DNA from: PALSA-1336 sp038203095
GTDB lineage: Bacteria > Patescibacteriota > Doudnabacteria > UBA920
Length of the DNA stretch: 64,000 nt
Assembly (NCBI GenBank): GCA_038203095.1
Contig: JBBREH010000001.1
Location: 1 to 64,000, forward strand
Direction of reading: 5' to 3'
In this document: one piece after another, positions 40,089-48,398 of the stretch
How the letters are laid out: the number at the start of each line of letters is the position of its first letter
How positions within the stretch are numbered: the stretch's first letter is position 1
Translations under genes and position numbers: made by a program
Notes under the pieces: generated by a model
Told to the model about the DNA's origin: nothing
Database searches by the model: none
Seen by the model: the letters and a program-made list of their open reading frames with translations, nothing else

Positions 40089-40448
40089 ATGACAAAAATA
40101 CAAAAAATTTGGCTAGGAATATTTTTAGCCATGTTTATTATGCCGGAGGTATTGTGGAGCCCTATAGTGAAGTTTTGGATTAGTTGGTACCAACCAACAG
40201 TGCAGGGTCATTATCAGGTTTGGAGACAAAACTTTTTGGATAATTATGGAAATTCTGGACTATGGAGCCATATTCTATTAGTTCAATTTTTCGGGCTTTT
40301 TTTAACCACTATATATTTATTAGTTGTTAGGAAAACTTTTAAAAATAAAATTTTATTTTGGACAGCTTTCTGCCTGTTTTCATTTGCTGCTGTATTTGTA
40401 TTTTATATTCATGGATTTTCAACTATTAATTTTGGTTCATTGCCGTAA
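40089..40448 (+). CDS. Small polytopic membrane protein
   Basis: 119 residues with three hydrophobic helices (IWLGIFLAMFIMPEVLW, ILLVQFFGLFLTTIYLLVV and FWTAFCLFSFAAVFVFYI). The loop between the first two is aromatic-rich. No family recognised. It precedes the LCAT-like hydrolase gene by 41 nt, so the two may share a transcript. Confidence 0.6.
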   Translation: MTKIQKIWLGIFLAMFIMPEVLWSPIVKFWISWYQPTVQGHYQVWRQNFLDNYGNSGLWSHILLVQFFGLFLTTIYLLVVRKTFKNKILFWTAFCLFSFAAVFVFYIHGFSTINFGSLP

Positions 40449-40489
40449 AGCGAAACAAAATTAAAATCAAATAATACCTCAAGGAAGTT

Positions 40490-43303
40490 ATGAAAATATT
40501 AAAACAGAATCATTATTATATTTTATTTGCTTCCTTGACTTTATTTGTTCTATTTCCACCCAAAGTCTCGGCAAGCAGTGTTTATTTTGCCCAGAATAAC
40601 TCTACCGGCAATGTGTTTTATGAATATATTTATTTAGCGCATAACGGACATAGCTACCAAGGCGATGACAGCTCCGGTCATTCATTTGGATCCGATTTTG
40701 CAGATTATATAGCCAACTTTGCTAATGGGTCTGACTACCCTATTGCCACAACCTCCGTGACTTCCTATGTCACGGATATTATTTTGCAAATTAAAGATAC
40801 TAACCTCACAGAGAACGCTGATTATGCCATTCAGTTTGACTGTATTGGATTTGACGGTTCCTATCTCGGTGCTTTCCATTCCGCATATGTAAATTCCTCA
40901 GCTTTTTCTGATGATTTTGTTTCAGTAGATTTCCCTTTTTCCGGCATAAACTGCGATTTAAGCAAATATCAAATACATCAAATTGTTGAGTATAGGGGCG
41001 GTCAGTCGGTTGTGCAAACTGCTATTCGAGTCCGAGCCCAAAATACTAATTCGTTAAATGGGTACGGCCTGTCCAATGATAATGGTACTATTATTGATGA
41101 TTACGAACCACAGATGGTTATTAAAAGCGGACCGCTGGTGGCAAAAACTCCGGTGTTGATTGTGCCAGGGACTTTGGGAACAGAAATAGATAAAGGTGCC
41201 GATATTCTTTGGCCAAATATAGATAAGATGTTCTCGGTGAGTCCGATTCACTCCGATGATTTTATGGATCCGTTGGCTTTTAACCAAGATGGCAGTCCTT
41301 TGAATGCAAGTTTGAGCTTAGGGCAGGTACTAACAGTCTCAGTTCAAGCTTTTAATTATTCTCAAAAACTTCTTGAAGATTTTATTTCCCAGGGATATGC
41401 TACCGATACCAACTTGTCCCTTTTTCCCTACGACTGGCGCGATGACATTGCTAAAAACGCAAATACTGTTTTAAGTCAAAAAATAGATCAACTGATAGCT
41501 TCTTCCGGCTCATCCAAAATTGATATTATTGCGCATAGCCAGGGCGGGTTGCTCATAAAAAAATTATTACTTGACCATCCCGAATACCAGACGAAAATTA
41601 ATAAGTTAGTTTTTGTAGGTACGCCCAATTTAGGCTCGCCGAAATCTTTAAAGGTATTGATCTATGGCGATGATTTTGGTATTAAAAAATATGGTTTAGG
41701 GCTCGACCCGCTTGAAATAAAAAAAATTTCCCAAAACATGCCTTCGGTTTATCAAATGCTGCCCAGTCGGGAATATTTTAACCATTCCTCAGGTTATTTG
41801 GGGCAATATACTTTTAACTTGGATTCTAAATCTGGCAAGATTCTCCCTACTTTTGACGAAACAAAAAATATCCTCAAAACACCTTTTTATAATTTAAACA
41901 GCAGTTTGGTTGACAGCGCCGACACTTTTCATTCATCAGCCTTTGATAACTTTGACTTTAGCAATACCGGCATTAAGACTTTTAACATTATGGGTTGTAA
42001 ATCTGCCACCATTGGTAAAATGTTTATTAATGGAACTGGCGGAAAAGATGATATTACTTACGAGCCGGGGGATGGCACGGTGCCTTTAATTTCGGCCAGT
42101 AATATTAACGGAGCGCAGAATTTTTATGTTACTAAAACTGGGGACATCCATGGAACTATGTTAACAACGGATGGAGTGCGTCAAAAAATAGTAAATATTA
42201 TTGCCGATACCAACATTCCAACCTCCGGCCTTATTACCTCAAATCCCGCGCTTTGCGTGTTTAAAGGGAAGAAAGTAGAAGTCCATAGCCCCGTGGATTT
42301 GAATATTTACGATGAGAATAACAACCACGTTGGTCCCAACCCAGACGGCAGTTTTGACTATCAAATAGAAGGCGTGCAGTATGATGAAATTGGTCATAAT
42401 AAATATGCTTTTCTGCCTGATGACGGACATATTTATACGCTTAAGTTAAACGCCACCGGCATGGGAAGTTTTAATTTTTATTCTTCAAGTGTAAACGGCA
42501 GTCAAACAGATAATATTGCTTATTATAGTGATGTACTTATTGCTTCTTCTTCCACAGCCCAAGTAATCCTAAATTCTGATAACAATCAAACAATTGATTT
42601 TACCAGCGACAGCAGAACAATTGCTCCTTCCTCAATTTTAGACGCCAATCAGTCCCTTGACCCCATCTCTCCCATTTCAACCTCCACCATAACCGGTAGT
42701 TTAACTAGTCCTGGGGTTTACACTGGCAGTGTTAGTATCAGCTTGTTAGCAACTGATCCTGTTATTGTTGGCAAGGAGAACCAGACATCGGCAGTGCTTA
42801 AAACCCAATATGGTCTTGATGGGGGAGGCTATCAAACTTACAGCACCACATCGCCGGTTAGCGTATCATCCGAAGGCCAACATAGCATAACCTTCTTCTC
42901 CACTGACCGTGCAGGTAACAATGAGCCGGAGCAGACGGTTAGTTTTGCCATCATAAAGCAGGTTGTTTCATCAGGCGACGGGGGCGGGGGAGGAGGGCCA
43001 TCACAATTTAATACACCTTTTTACTTCATTACAACACCCACAACCGCAGGCCGGGTTTTGGGCACCAGCACAACGGCTTCCATAGTTAATCCCCTAATTA
43101 GCCAGTTGCCGCCACAGCCCCAGCTCCGCCATAAGGAAGGTAGCTTAATTGTGGACGCTAGAGGTACAGTTTACCTGGTTCAAAAGCAGTTGCTTCGTCC
43201 ATTTACTTCAGCCAAACGTTTTTTGTTTTTAAAATTCAAGTTCAAAAATGTCAGCCCTATGTTAGAAGGTGACAGTGGTTATTTTTTGGGGATGCCGATG
43301 TGA
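40490..43303 (+). CDS. Secreted LCAT-like alpha/beta hydrolase with C-terminal surface domain
   Basis: 937 residues. Signal peptide to about residue 29, a ~180-residue beta domain, then the hydrolase: TPVLIVPGTLGTEI, the nucleophile elbow IDIIAHSQGG (Ser350), LVFVGTPNLGSP, an Asp in EPGDGTVPL and a His in DIHGTML, as in lecithin:cholesterol acyltransferase/lipase folds. Then come beta domains (GLDGGGYQTYSTTSPVSV..FSTDRAGN, chitobiase/OmpL47-like), a Gly-rich linker and one copy of the surface repeat (RGTVYLVQKQLLRPFTSAKRF). It probably acts on lipids or esters at the cell surface; the substrate is unknown. Its stop is three bases from the convergent GT4 stop. Confidence 0.82.
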   Translation: MKILKQNHYYILFASLTLFVLFPPKVSASSVYFAQNNSTGNVFYEYIYLAHNGHSYQGDDSSGHSFGSDFADYIANFANGSDYPIATTSVTSYVTDIILQIKDTNLTENADYAIQFDCIGFDGSYLGAFHSAYVNSSAFSDDFVSVDFPFSGINCDLSKYQIHQIVEYRGGQSVVQTAIRVRAQNTNSLNGYGLSNDNGTIIDDYEPQMVIKSGPLVAKTPVLIVPGTLGTEIDKGADILWPNIDKMFSVSPIHSDDFMDPLAFNQDGSPLNASLSLGQVLTVSVQAFNYSQKLLEDFISQGYATDTNLSLFPYDWRDDIAKNANTVLSQKIDQLIASSGSSKIDIIAHSQGGLLIKKLLLDHPEYQTKINKLVFVGTPNLGSPKSLKVLIYGDDFGIKKYGLGLDPLEIKKISQNMPSVYQMLPSREYFNHSSGYLGQYTFNLDSKSGKILPTFDETKNILKTPFYNLNSSLVDSADTFHSSAFDNFDFSNTGIKTFNIMGCKSATIGKMFINGTGGKDDITYEPGDGTVPLISASNINGAQNFYVTKTGDIHGTMLTTDGVRQKIVNIIADTNIPTSGLITSNPALCVFKGKKVEVHSPVDLNIYDENNNHVGPNPDGSFDYQIEGVQYDEIGHNKYAFLPDDGHIYTLKLNATGMGSFNFYSSSVNGSQTDNIAYYSDVLIASSSTAQVILNSDNNQTIDFTSDSRTIAPSSILDANQSLDPISPISTSTITGSLTSPGVYTGSVSISLLATDPVIVGKENQTSAVLKTQYGLDGGGYQTYSTTSPVSVSSEGQHSITFFSTDRAGNNEPEQTVSFAIIKQVVSSGDGGGGGGPSQFNTPFYFITTPTTAGRVLGTSTTASIVNPLISQLPPQPQLRHKEGSLIVDARGTVYLVQKQLLRPFTSAKRFLFLKFKFKNVSPMLEGDSGYFLGMPM

Positions 43304-43306
43304 AAG

Positions 43307-44410
43307 CTATTTTTTTATAATTTTTTCGTAAACTTTTTTTGTTTCTTCAAACATTTTTTCCGCGGTAAAGAGCTTGGCTCTTTCGGAGGATTTTTTGGAG
43401 AGTAATTGCACTCTATTACTATCTAGTAATAGAGTGCTAAGCGCGGCGCTTAAGGCTTTGGGGTTTTCGGGGTCTACTAAAATGCCGGCATTGCCTAAGG
43501 CTTCCGCGTTTCCGCCAACGTTAGTGGCAATTATTGGCAAACCTGTCTGCATGGCCTCCAGAAGGGCATACGGAAAGCCTTCTTTGCGGGATGGCAAAAC
43601 AAAAATGTCCAGCGCTTTTAAATACCTGGCTGCTTGGTCAACTTTTCCTAGCATGACTACGATGTGTTTCAATCTTAAATCTTTAATCTTTAATCTTAAA
43701 TCTTCTGACTCCGGCCCATCGCCGAACAGTATAACCTGAATTTTGCCTTTTATATCATCGCTCATCATCGCAATTGCTTCTATTAGTACATCCACACCTT
43801 TAGTTTTGTAAAAATTGGCAACGCATCCGATCAGGATTTTATTGGTTGCCAAACCGAGTGTTTGCCGCGCTTCATCCCGTTCAAAAAAATCTATCGGTTC
43901 AAGGCCATTATGGATTACAGAGATTTTATCTACGCTAATTAAGTGATTATCCAGCGCGGACTGTTTGTCGGCATTGGATACACAAATAATAAAATCGCGG
44001 TAAGCAGAAGCGGTTTTTTCCAGAGCAATGTAAAAAGATTTTAGGGCGTAAGAAAGTGGCTCGTTAAAAATAAAGCCGTGCGCGGTAAACACCACCTTAG
44101 TTTTTAGCCCAATCGCAGCAAAACTGCCCAAGACCCCGGCCTTGGAAGAATTTAAGTGGACAACATCAGGTTTGTAGTTTTTAATCAGCTCACGGATTTC
44201 CCATGCGCCTAAAAAATCGTGCCAGGGGTTAATGGCGCGCTTTAAATGTTCCAGCGGAAAAGTTTCCACGCCGAATTTGGTTGCCTCACGGAAAAGCCTG
44301 TTTTCGTTGCTTCCCGCGGCAATGGCGCCGCCAAAATGCCTAGCCATTTCCAGAGTGTAATTTTGTGCCCCGCCGCCATCGGCTTGGGTAATAATGTAGA
44401 GAAGTTTCAT
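43307..44410 (-). CDS. Family 4 glycosyltransferase
   Basis: 367 residues, GT-B fold. The N-terminal half shows ADGGGAQNYTLEMARHF and VVHLNSSKAGVLG; the C-terminal half shows HNGLEP, ILIGCVANFYKTKGVDVLIEA and DIFVLPSRKEGFPYALLEAMQTGLPIIAT (the E-x7-E type retaining motif), typical of GT4. It transfers an activated sugar to a growing glycan in the cytoplasm. Two coding stretches are repeat-like: a 30-bp palindrome (43408-43437) and a word repeat AATCTTAAATCTTTAATC (43671-43704) giving DLRLKIKDLRLK. It opens the glycan locus on the opposite strand. Confidence 0.92.
   Translation of the reverse strand: MKLLYIITQADGGGAQNYTLEMARHFGGAIAAGSNENRLFREATKFGVETFPLEHLKRAINPWHDFLGAWEIRELIKNYKPDVVHLNSSKAGVLGSFAAIGLKTKVVFTAHGFIFNEPLSYALKSFYIALEKTASAYRDFIICVSNADKQSALDNHLISVDKISVIHNGLEPIDFFERDEARQTLGLATNKILIGCVANFYKTKGVDVLIEAIAMMSDDIKGKIQVILFGDGPESEDLRLKIKDLRLKHIVVMLGKVDQAARYLKALDIFVLPSRKEGFPYALLEAMQTGLPIIATNVGGNAEALGNAGILVDPENPKALSAALSTLLLDSNRVQLLSKKSSERAKLFTAEKMFEETKKVYEKIIKK
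43408..43437. repeat. 30-bp palindrome inside the GT4 gene
   Basis: GCACTCTATTACTA and its exact reverse complement flank TC. The protein segment (LSTLLLDSNRVQLLS) has normal length for the family. Confidence 0.88.
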
Positions 44411-44535
44411 AATTTCAGATTTTAGATTGATGATTTTAGATTGACTACATCTTATATTTTATTCTACCTTAAAATTCATTGATTTAAAAGGGTTTTTATG
44501 GTAAAGTGTTAAGGATTAAAGATTAAGGATTAAAA

Positions 44536-46587
44536 ATGTCAAGCAAAAAGATTGCGCTCATTACCGGTATTACGGGCCAAGATGGCTCATATTTGGCGGA
44601 ATTTTTATTGGCCAAAGGTTACGAGGTTCACGGAATTATCCGTCGTGCTAGCGTATTTAATACCGAACGCATTGAACAAATTTATCAGGATCCTAACCTG
44701 CCGCACAGACAGTTATTTTTGCATTACGGCGATTTAGCCGACGCTTCAAATTTAAACCAGTTGCTTAAAAAAATTCAGCCTACAGAAATTTATAATTTGG
44801 GTGCGCAAAGTCACGTAAAAGTGAGTTTTGAAATTCCGGAATATACCGCCAATATTGACGCTTTGGGAACTTTAAGGTTGCTAGATGCCATCAGGGAAAA
44901 TAAAATTGCCACCAAGTTTTACCAGGCGGGTTCCAGCGAAATGTTTGGCGATGTTCTACAAACACCCCAGTCGGAAAAGACGCCTTTTAATCCGGCCAGT
45001 CCTTACGGCGCGGCAAAAGTTTTTTCCCATCATATTTGCAAAAATTATCGCGAGGCTTACGGAATGTTTATTTGCAACGGCATTTTATTTAATCACGAAT
45101 GCTTAACAGCCCAAACCCCTTTGGTAATTAGAAAGAATGGGCTTTTAGATATTGCCGCAATAGAAGAAATAGTTCCTCATAGAGAAAATCCAAAACACGG
45201 AATTAAATACACAACAGTTGCCGATAAAGAGTTAGAAGTTTGGGATGGGGGTAAGTGGACAGCAATAAAAATACTAACAGCAACTTGGAATGAGTCCGGT
45301 TCTAAAAATGACAAAAAGCTCAAAAGAGTGATTAGTAGGGGGGCTTACTATGAGGCCACAAGCGATCATATTTCATTTTTGGAAGGAGGGCGGGAAATCA
45401 AGACTGTCGATTTGTTCAAGGGAAACTGTTTGGAGCTAAAAAAGTTACCTGCTTTAACTAATATTATGTCTCTTACCTTAGAAGAAGCGGAATTTTTGGG
45501 TATGATGGCAGGCGATGGGTATATCAGTCAAGAAGGCAAAGGTAGATTTATAAATAATAATAAGTCATTACGAGAACGGATTGTTAAATTGTGGCAACAG
45601 ATTGCGGGAGGCTTTAGCAGGGAAGGTGAACATCCAAGCGGGTTCGTAAAGGGCAAAAACGTAAAATCAATAGAGTTGGCGGGCAATCCTCGTTATTTGC
45701 GTTATATATGGAGCGAACTTTACAATGAGAAATTGTTTAAAAAAGTTCCTGGCAGAGTTTTAAATAGTAATATTCAGGTTATGAGAGCCTTTTTAAGGGG
45801 CTACAACCTATGCGACGGTCTTAAAGCCGGCAAGCAAAGAACAGAGTTTAAGTCTTTTACAACCAATTCTGCGGTGTTGGCGTCTGGTTTGTGGTGGCTG
45901 CTAGATCAAGCAATGGGTTTAAGAATTACTCTGCACCCAGAATTTAGAAAGGATAAATTGTATTTTCATTTGAATATAAATACTGACAAGGTTACTTTAA
46001 AAGGCAAGCATCTCAAGAAGAAAATAAATGAAATTAAAGATGTAAAAGATTTTAAGTATACGGGATGGTTGTTTGACCTTGAAACAGAAAGTGGGACTTT
46101 TTCGGCGGGGGTAGGGTTATCATGGGTGCATAATTCCCCAAGGCGCGGTAAAACTTTTGTGACGCGCAAAATTACTACAGGCATTGCGTCTATTTTGGCC
46201 GGAAAAACCAAGAAGATTTACCTGGGAAATTTAAACGCCAAGCGGGATTGGGGTTTTGCGCCTGAGTACATAGAGGCTATGTGGCTAATGTTGCAGCAAA
46301 ATAAGCCGGATGATTACGTAATTGCCACGGGCGAAACCCATTCAATTAAAGAATTTTTAGATATTGCTTTTAAGCTCGTGGGAATTAAAGACTGGAAAAA
46401 ATACATTGGTATTGACCCAAAATATTATCGTCCTCAGGAGGTTAATCTTTTGCTCGGCGACGCCGGCAAAGCCAAAAAAAAGTTAGGCTGGAAACCCAAG
46501 GTGAAATTTAAAGAGTTGGTTAAAATAATGTTGGAAGCGGATTTAAAAGAAATCGGCCTAAGCCCGGCAAAATATATTAAAGTATGA
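44536..46587 (+). CDS. gmd: GDP-mannose 4,6-dehydratase, interrupted by an intein
   Basis: Converts GDP-D-mannose to GDP-4-keto-6-deoxymannose, the precursor of GDP-L-fucose and related sugars. Host motifs: ITGITGQDGSYL (NADP site), IYNLGAQSHVKVSFE, AGSSEMFG (Ser/Thr) and SPYGAAKVF (Tyr157, Lys161), then SPRRGKTFVTRKIT and YLGNLNAKRDWG. The 683-residue frame is 345 residues too long because an intein (residues 189-533) splits NHE from SPRRG; without it the enzyme is 338 aa, a normal length. The next gene overlaps by ATGA. The leader repeats AAGGATTAAAGATT words. Confidence 0.96.
   Translation: MSSKKIALITGITGQDGSYLAEFLLAKGYEVHGIIRRASVFNTERIEQIYQDPNLPHRQLFLHYGDLADASNLNQLLKKIQPTEIYNLGAQSHVKVSFEIPEYTANIDALGTLRLLDAIRENKIATKFYQAGSSEMFGDVLQTPQSEKTPFNPASPYGAAKVFSHHICKNYREAYGMFICNGILFNHECLTAQTPLVIRKNGLLDIAAIEEIVPHRENPKHGIKYTTVADKELEVWDGGKWTAIKILTATWNESGSKNDKKLKRVISRGAYYEATSDHISFLEGGREIKTVDLFKGNCLELKKLPALTNIMSLTLEEAEFLGMMAGDGYISQEGKGRFINNNKSLRERIVKLWQQIAGGFSREGEHPSGFVKGKNVKSIELAGNPRYLRYIWSELYNEKLFKKVPGRVLNSNIQVMRAFLRGYNLCDGLKAGKQRTEFKSFTTNSAVLASGLWWLLDQAMGLRITLHPEFRKDKLYFHLNINTDKVTLKGKHLKKKINEIKDVKDFKYTGWLFDLETESGTFSAGVGLSWVHNSPRRGKTFVTRKITTGIASILAGKTKKIYLGNLNAKRDWGFAPEYIEAMWLMLQQNKPDDYVIATGETHSIKEFLDIAFKLVGIKDWKKYIGIDPKYYRPQEVNLLLGDAGKAKKKLGWKPKVKFKELVKIMLEADLKEIGLSPAKYIKV
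45100..46134 (+). other. Intein with LAGLIDADG homing endonuclease inside gmd
   Basis: 345 residues from Cys189 to Asn533, followed by Ser534 (+1 nucleophile). Block A is CLTAQTPLV; block B is ATSDH (T-x-x-H); the endonuclease motifs are FLGMMAGDGYI (Asp327) and AFLRGYNLCDG (Asp427); block F is GWLFDLETESGTFSAGVGLS; block G is WVHN. All splicing residues for the class 1 pathway are present, as are both catalytic Asp of the endonuclease, so both splicing and homing look intact. It sits at the conserved NHE/SPRRG site beside the substrate pocket. Confidence 0.96.
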
Positions 46588-47375
46588 AATTGTTGAGCCT
46601 AAACATTTGGGGCGGCACGCAGGGGCAGCCGCTCTTTAATTATTTGATGGCTGAGGCAAAAGATACTGATATTTTTTGTTTTCAGGAAGTATTTTCGGCC
46701 AAAGAACCCGCTCCGTTGGTCAGTTCGGAAGCGCGAATGTACATGTTTGAAGAGCTGGAAAAAATGCTACCCAGTTTTCATGGGGTTTTTTGCCAAAGAA
46801 GCAGCGGTTATAATTACCATAGTGCGGTTGAGTTTCCCGTTTCTCATGGCCTGGCAATTTTTGTTAAAGAGAGCATAAAAATAATTGGCAGCCGAGCAGA
46901 AACAATAGGTGCGCCTACAGACCCTCATGCCAGCTTGGCAGATGGCGATACTAAAATTCAAATTTTGGATCTTGCTTTGGCCAACGGTTCTTTGTCTGTA
47001 TTTAATTATCACGGACCGGCTTTGCCGGGTGACAAGCTGGACACCCCCGAAAGAATTTTGTGCTCGGAGGCTTTAAAAGCACTTTTGGAAAAGTCACAAT
47101 CAAAAGCAAAAATTCTTTGCGGGGATTTTAATTTAATGCCCGAAACCCAAAGCATAAAAATATTGGAGGCAGGCATGAGAAATTTAATTAAGGAATATGC
47201 TATTAAAAGTACCAGAAATAAAATTTCGTGGAATAAATATCATAACATCCAGCATTTTGCGGATTATACTTTTGTCTCGCCGGGAGTTGAAGTAAAAAGT
47301 TTTGAGGTACCCTATAATGAAGTTTCCGACCATTTGCCAATGATTCTGGAATTCTTGATAGATGCGCCTTTTTAA
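46584..47375 (+). CDS. Endonuclease/exonuclease/phosphatase-family protein
   Basis: 263 residues with the EEP catalytic set: LSLNIWGG (Asn7), FCFQEVF (Glu35), ILCGDFNLMPE (Asp and Asn) and SDHLPMI (Asp-His). Members hydrolyse phosphodiesters in nucleic acids, lipids or nucleotides; the substrate here is unknown. The ATG overlaps the gmd stop by ATGA, so translation is probably coupled, which is odd for a sugar locus. Confidence 0.88.
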   Translation: MKLLSLNIWGGTQGQPLFNYLMAEAKDTDIFCFQEVFSAKEPAPLVSSEARMYMFEELEKMLPSFHGVFCQRSSGYNYHSAVEFPVSHGLAIFVKESIKIIGSRAETIGAPTDPHASLADGDTKIQILDLALANGSLSVFNYHGPALPGDKLDTPERILCSEALKALLEKSQSKAKILCGDFNLMPETQSIKILEAGMRNLIKEYAIKSTRNKISWNKYHNIQHFADYTFVSPGVEVKSFEVPYNEVSDHLPMILEFLIDAPF

Positions 47376-47391
47376 TGGTAAAATAATTTAT

Positions 47392-48369
47392 ATGATTTTA
47401 AAAAAGTGTATTGTCATTACAACAATAAATGAAACCAATTCTTGCTTGGAGGCTTTTTCTAAATTAAAAGGCTGGGATTTAATAATAGTAGGCGACAAAA
47501 AATCCCCAAAATCTTACAACCTAAAAGCAATATATTTGGACATAGGCAAACAGGAAAGTTTGTTTCCAAAGTTTTCCGCACAAATGCCTTTTAATCATTA
47601 TTGCAGAAAAAATTTGGGATATCTATACGCCATAAAAAATGGTTATGACATAATTGGAGAATCAGATGATGACAACATGCCCTACGAAAATTGGGGTAAA
47701 TGGCCTATGGCCAAAGAATTTTCTACTATTATTGAACCGCGTTACCCAAACATTTACAAAGAATTTACAAAACAAAAAATTTGGCCGCGGGGTTTCCCTT
47801 TGGATTTAATTCTATCCAATGAACCTTTAGTAAAAAAAGAATTGTCAGCTAAGGTCTTGGTTTGGCAAGGTCTGGCCGATGGCGACACCGATGTAGACGC
47901 TATTTACCGGTTAATTATCAAACAAGATGTAATGTTCGATAAAAATAAGGCTGTGGTTTTAAACGCCAAAGTTTTAAGCCCTTTTAATTCACAAAACACC
48001 GTATGGCTGAAAGAAGCGTGGCCTTTTTTGTATTTGCCACATACTGTAACTTTCCGTTACACCGACATATTAAGATCTTTTATCGCCCAGTTTGGCATTT
48101 GCGGCCGGGGCGGAGTTTTGGGCTTTATGTCGCCGACTGTTAGTAGCGTTGAAAGAAATTATCATAATTTGCTTAAAGATTTTGCGGACGAAGTTCCAAT
48201 GTATAATAGTTTCTATAAAGTTGTGGAGGCATTACAAAGCTGTAAAATTACCGGAAAGTCCGAAGATTTGTTTGTTATGTATGAAGCATTGGTAAAAAAT
48301 AAAATTGTTGAAAAATCTGAGCTTGAATCAGTCAATGAATGGTTAAGAGTTGTGCAATTTGATTTGTAA
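47392..48369 (+). CDS. STELLO/DUF288-like glycosyltransferase
   Basis: 325 residues. CIVITTINETNSCLEAF and LIIVGDKKSP at the N-terminus and GYDIIGESDDDNMPYENW (acidic, DxD-like) match the STELLO/DUF288 group of putative glycosyltransferases. I chose ATG 47392; TAAAAT lies seven bases before it, and the upstream in-frame ATG falls within the preceding gene. Confidence 0.7.
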   Translation: MILKKCIVITTINETNSCLEAFSKLKGWDLIIVGDKKSPKSYNLKAIYLDIGKQESLFPKFSAQMPFNHYCRKNLGYLYAIKNGYDIIGESDDDNMPYENWGKWPMAKEFSTIIEPRYPNIYKEFTKQKIWPRGFPLDLILSNEPLVKKELSAKVLVWQGLADGDTDVDAIYRLIIKQDVMFDKNKAVVLNAKVLSPFNSQNTVWLKEAWPFLYLPHTVTFRYTDILRSFIAQFGICGRGGVLGFMSPTVSSVERNYHNLLKDFADEVPMYNSFYKVVEALQSCKITGKSEDLFVMYEALVKNKIVEKSELESVNEWLRVVQFDL

Positions 48370-48398
48370 TTAGTGCGGTGATAAAATTATCTTATTAT

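Noticed and set aside
43400..43440. A GCACTC..GAGTGC(TAA) motif similar to the CIRCE operator
   Set aside because: The right half matches CIRCE (GAGTGCTAA), but the spacer is 18 rather than 9 bases, the left half has two mismatches, and it lies inside a glycosyltransferase gene far from any chaperone gene.
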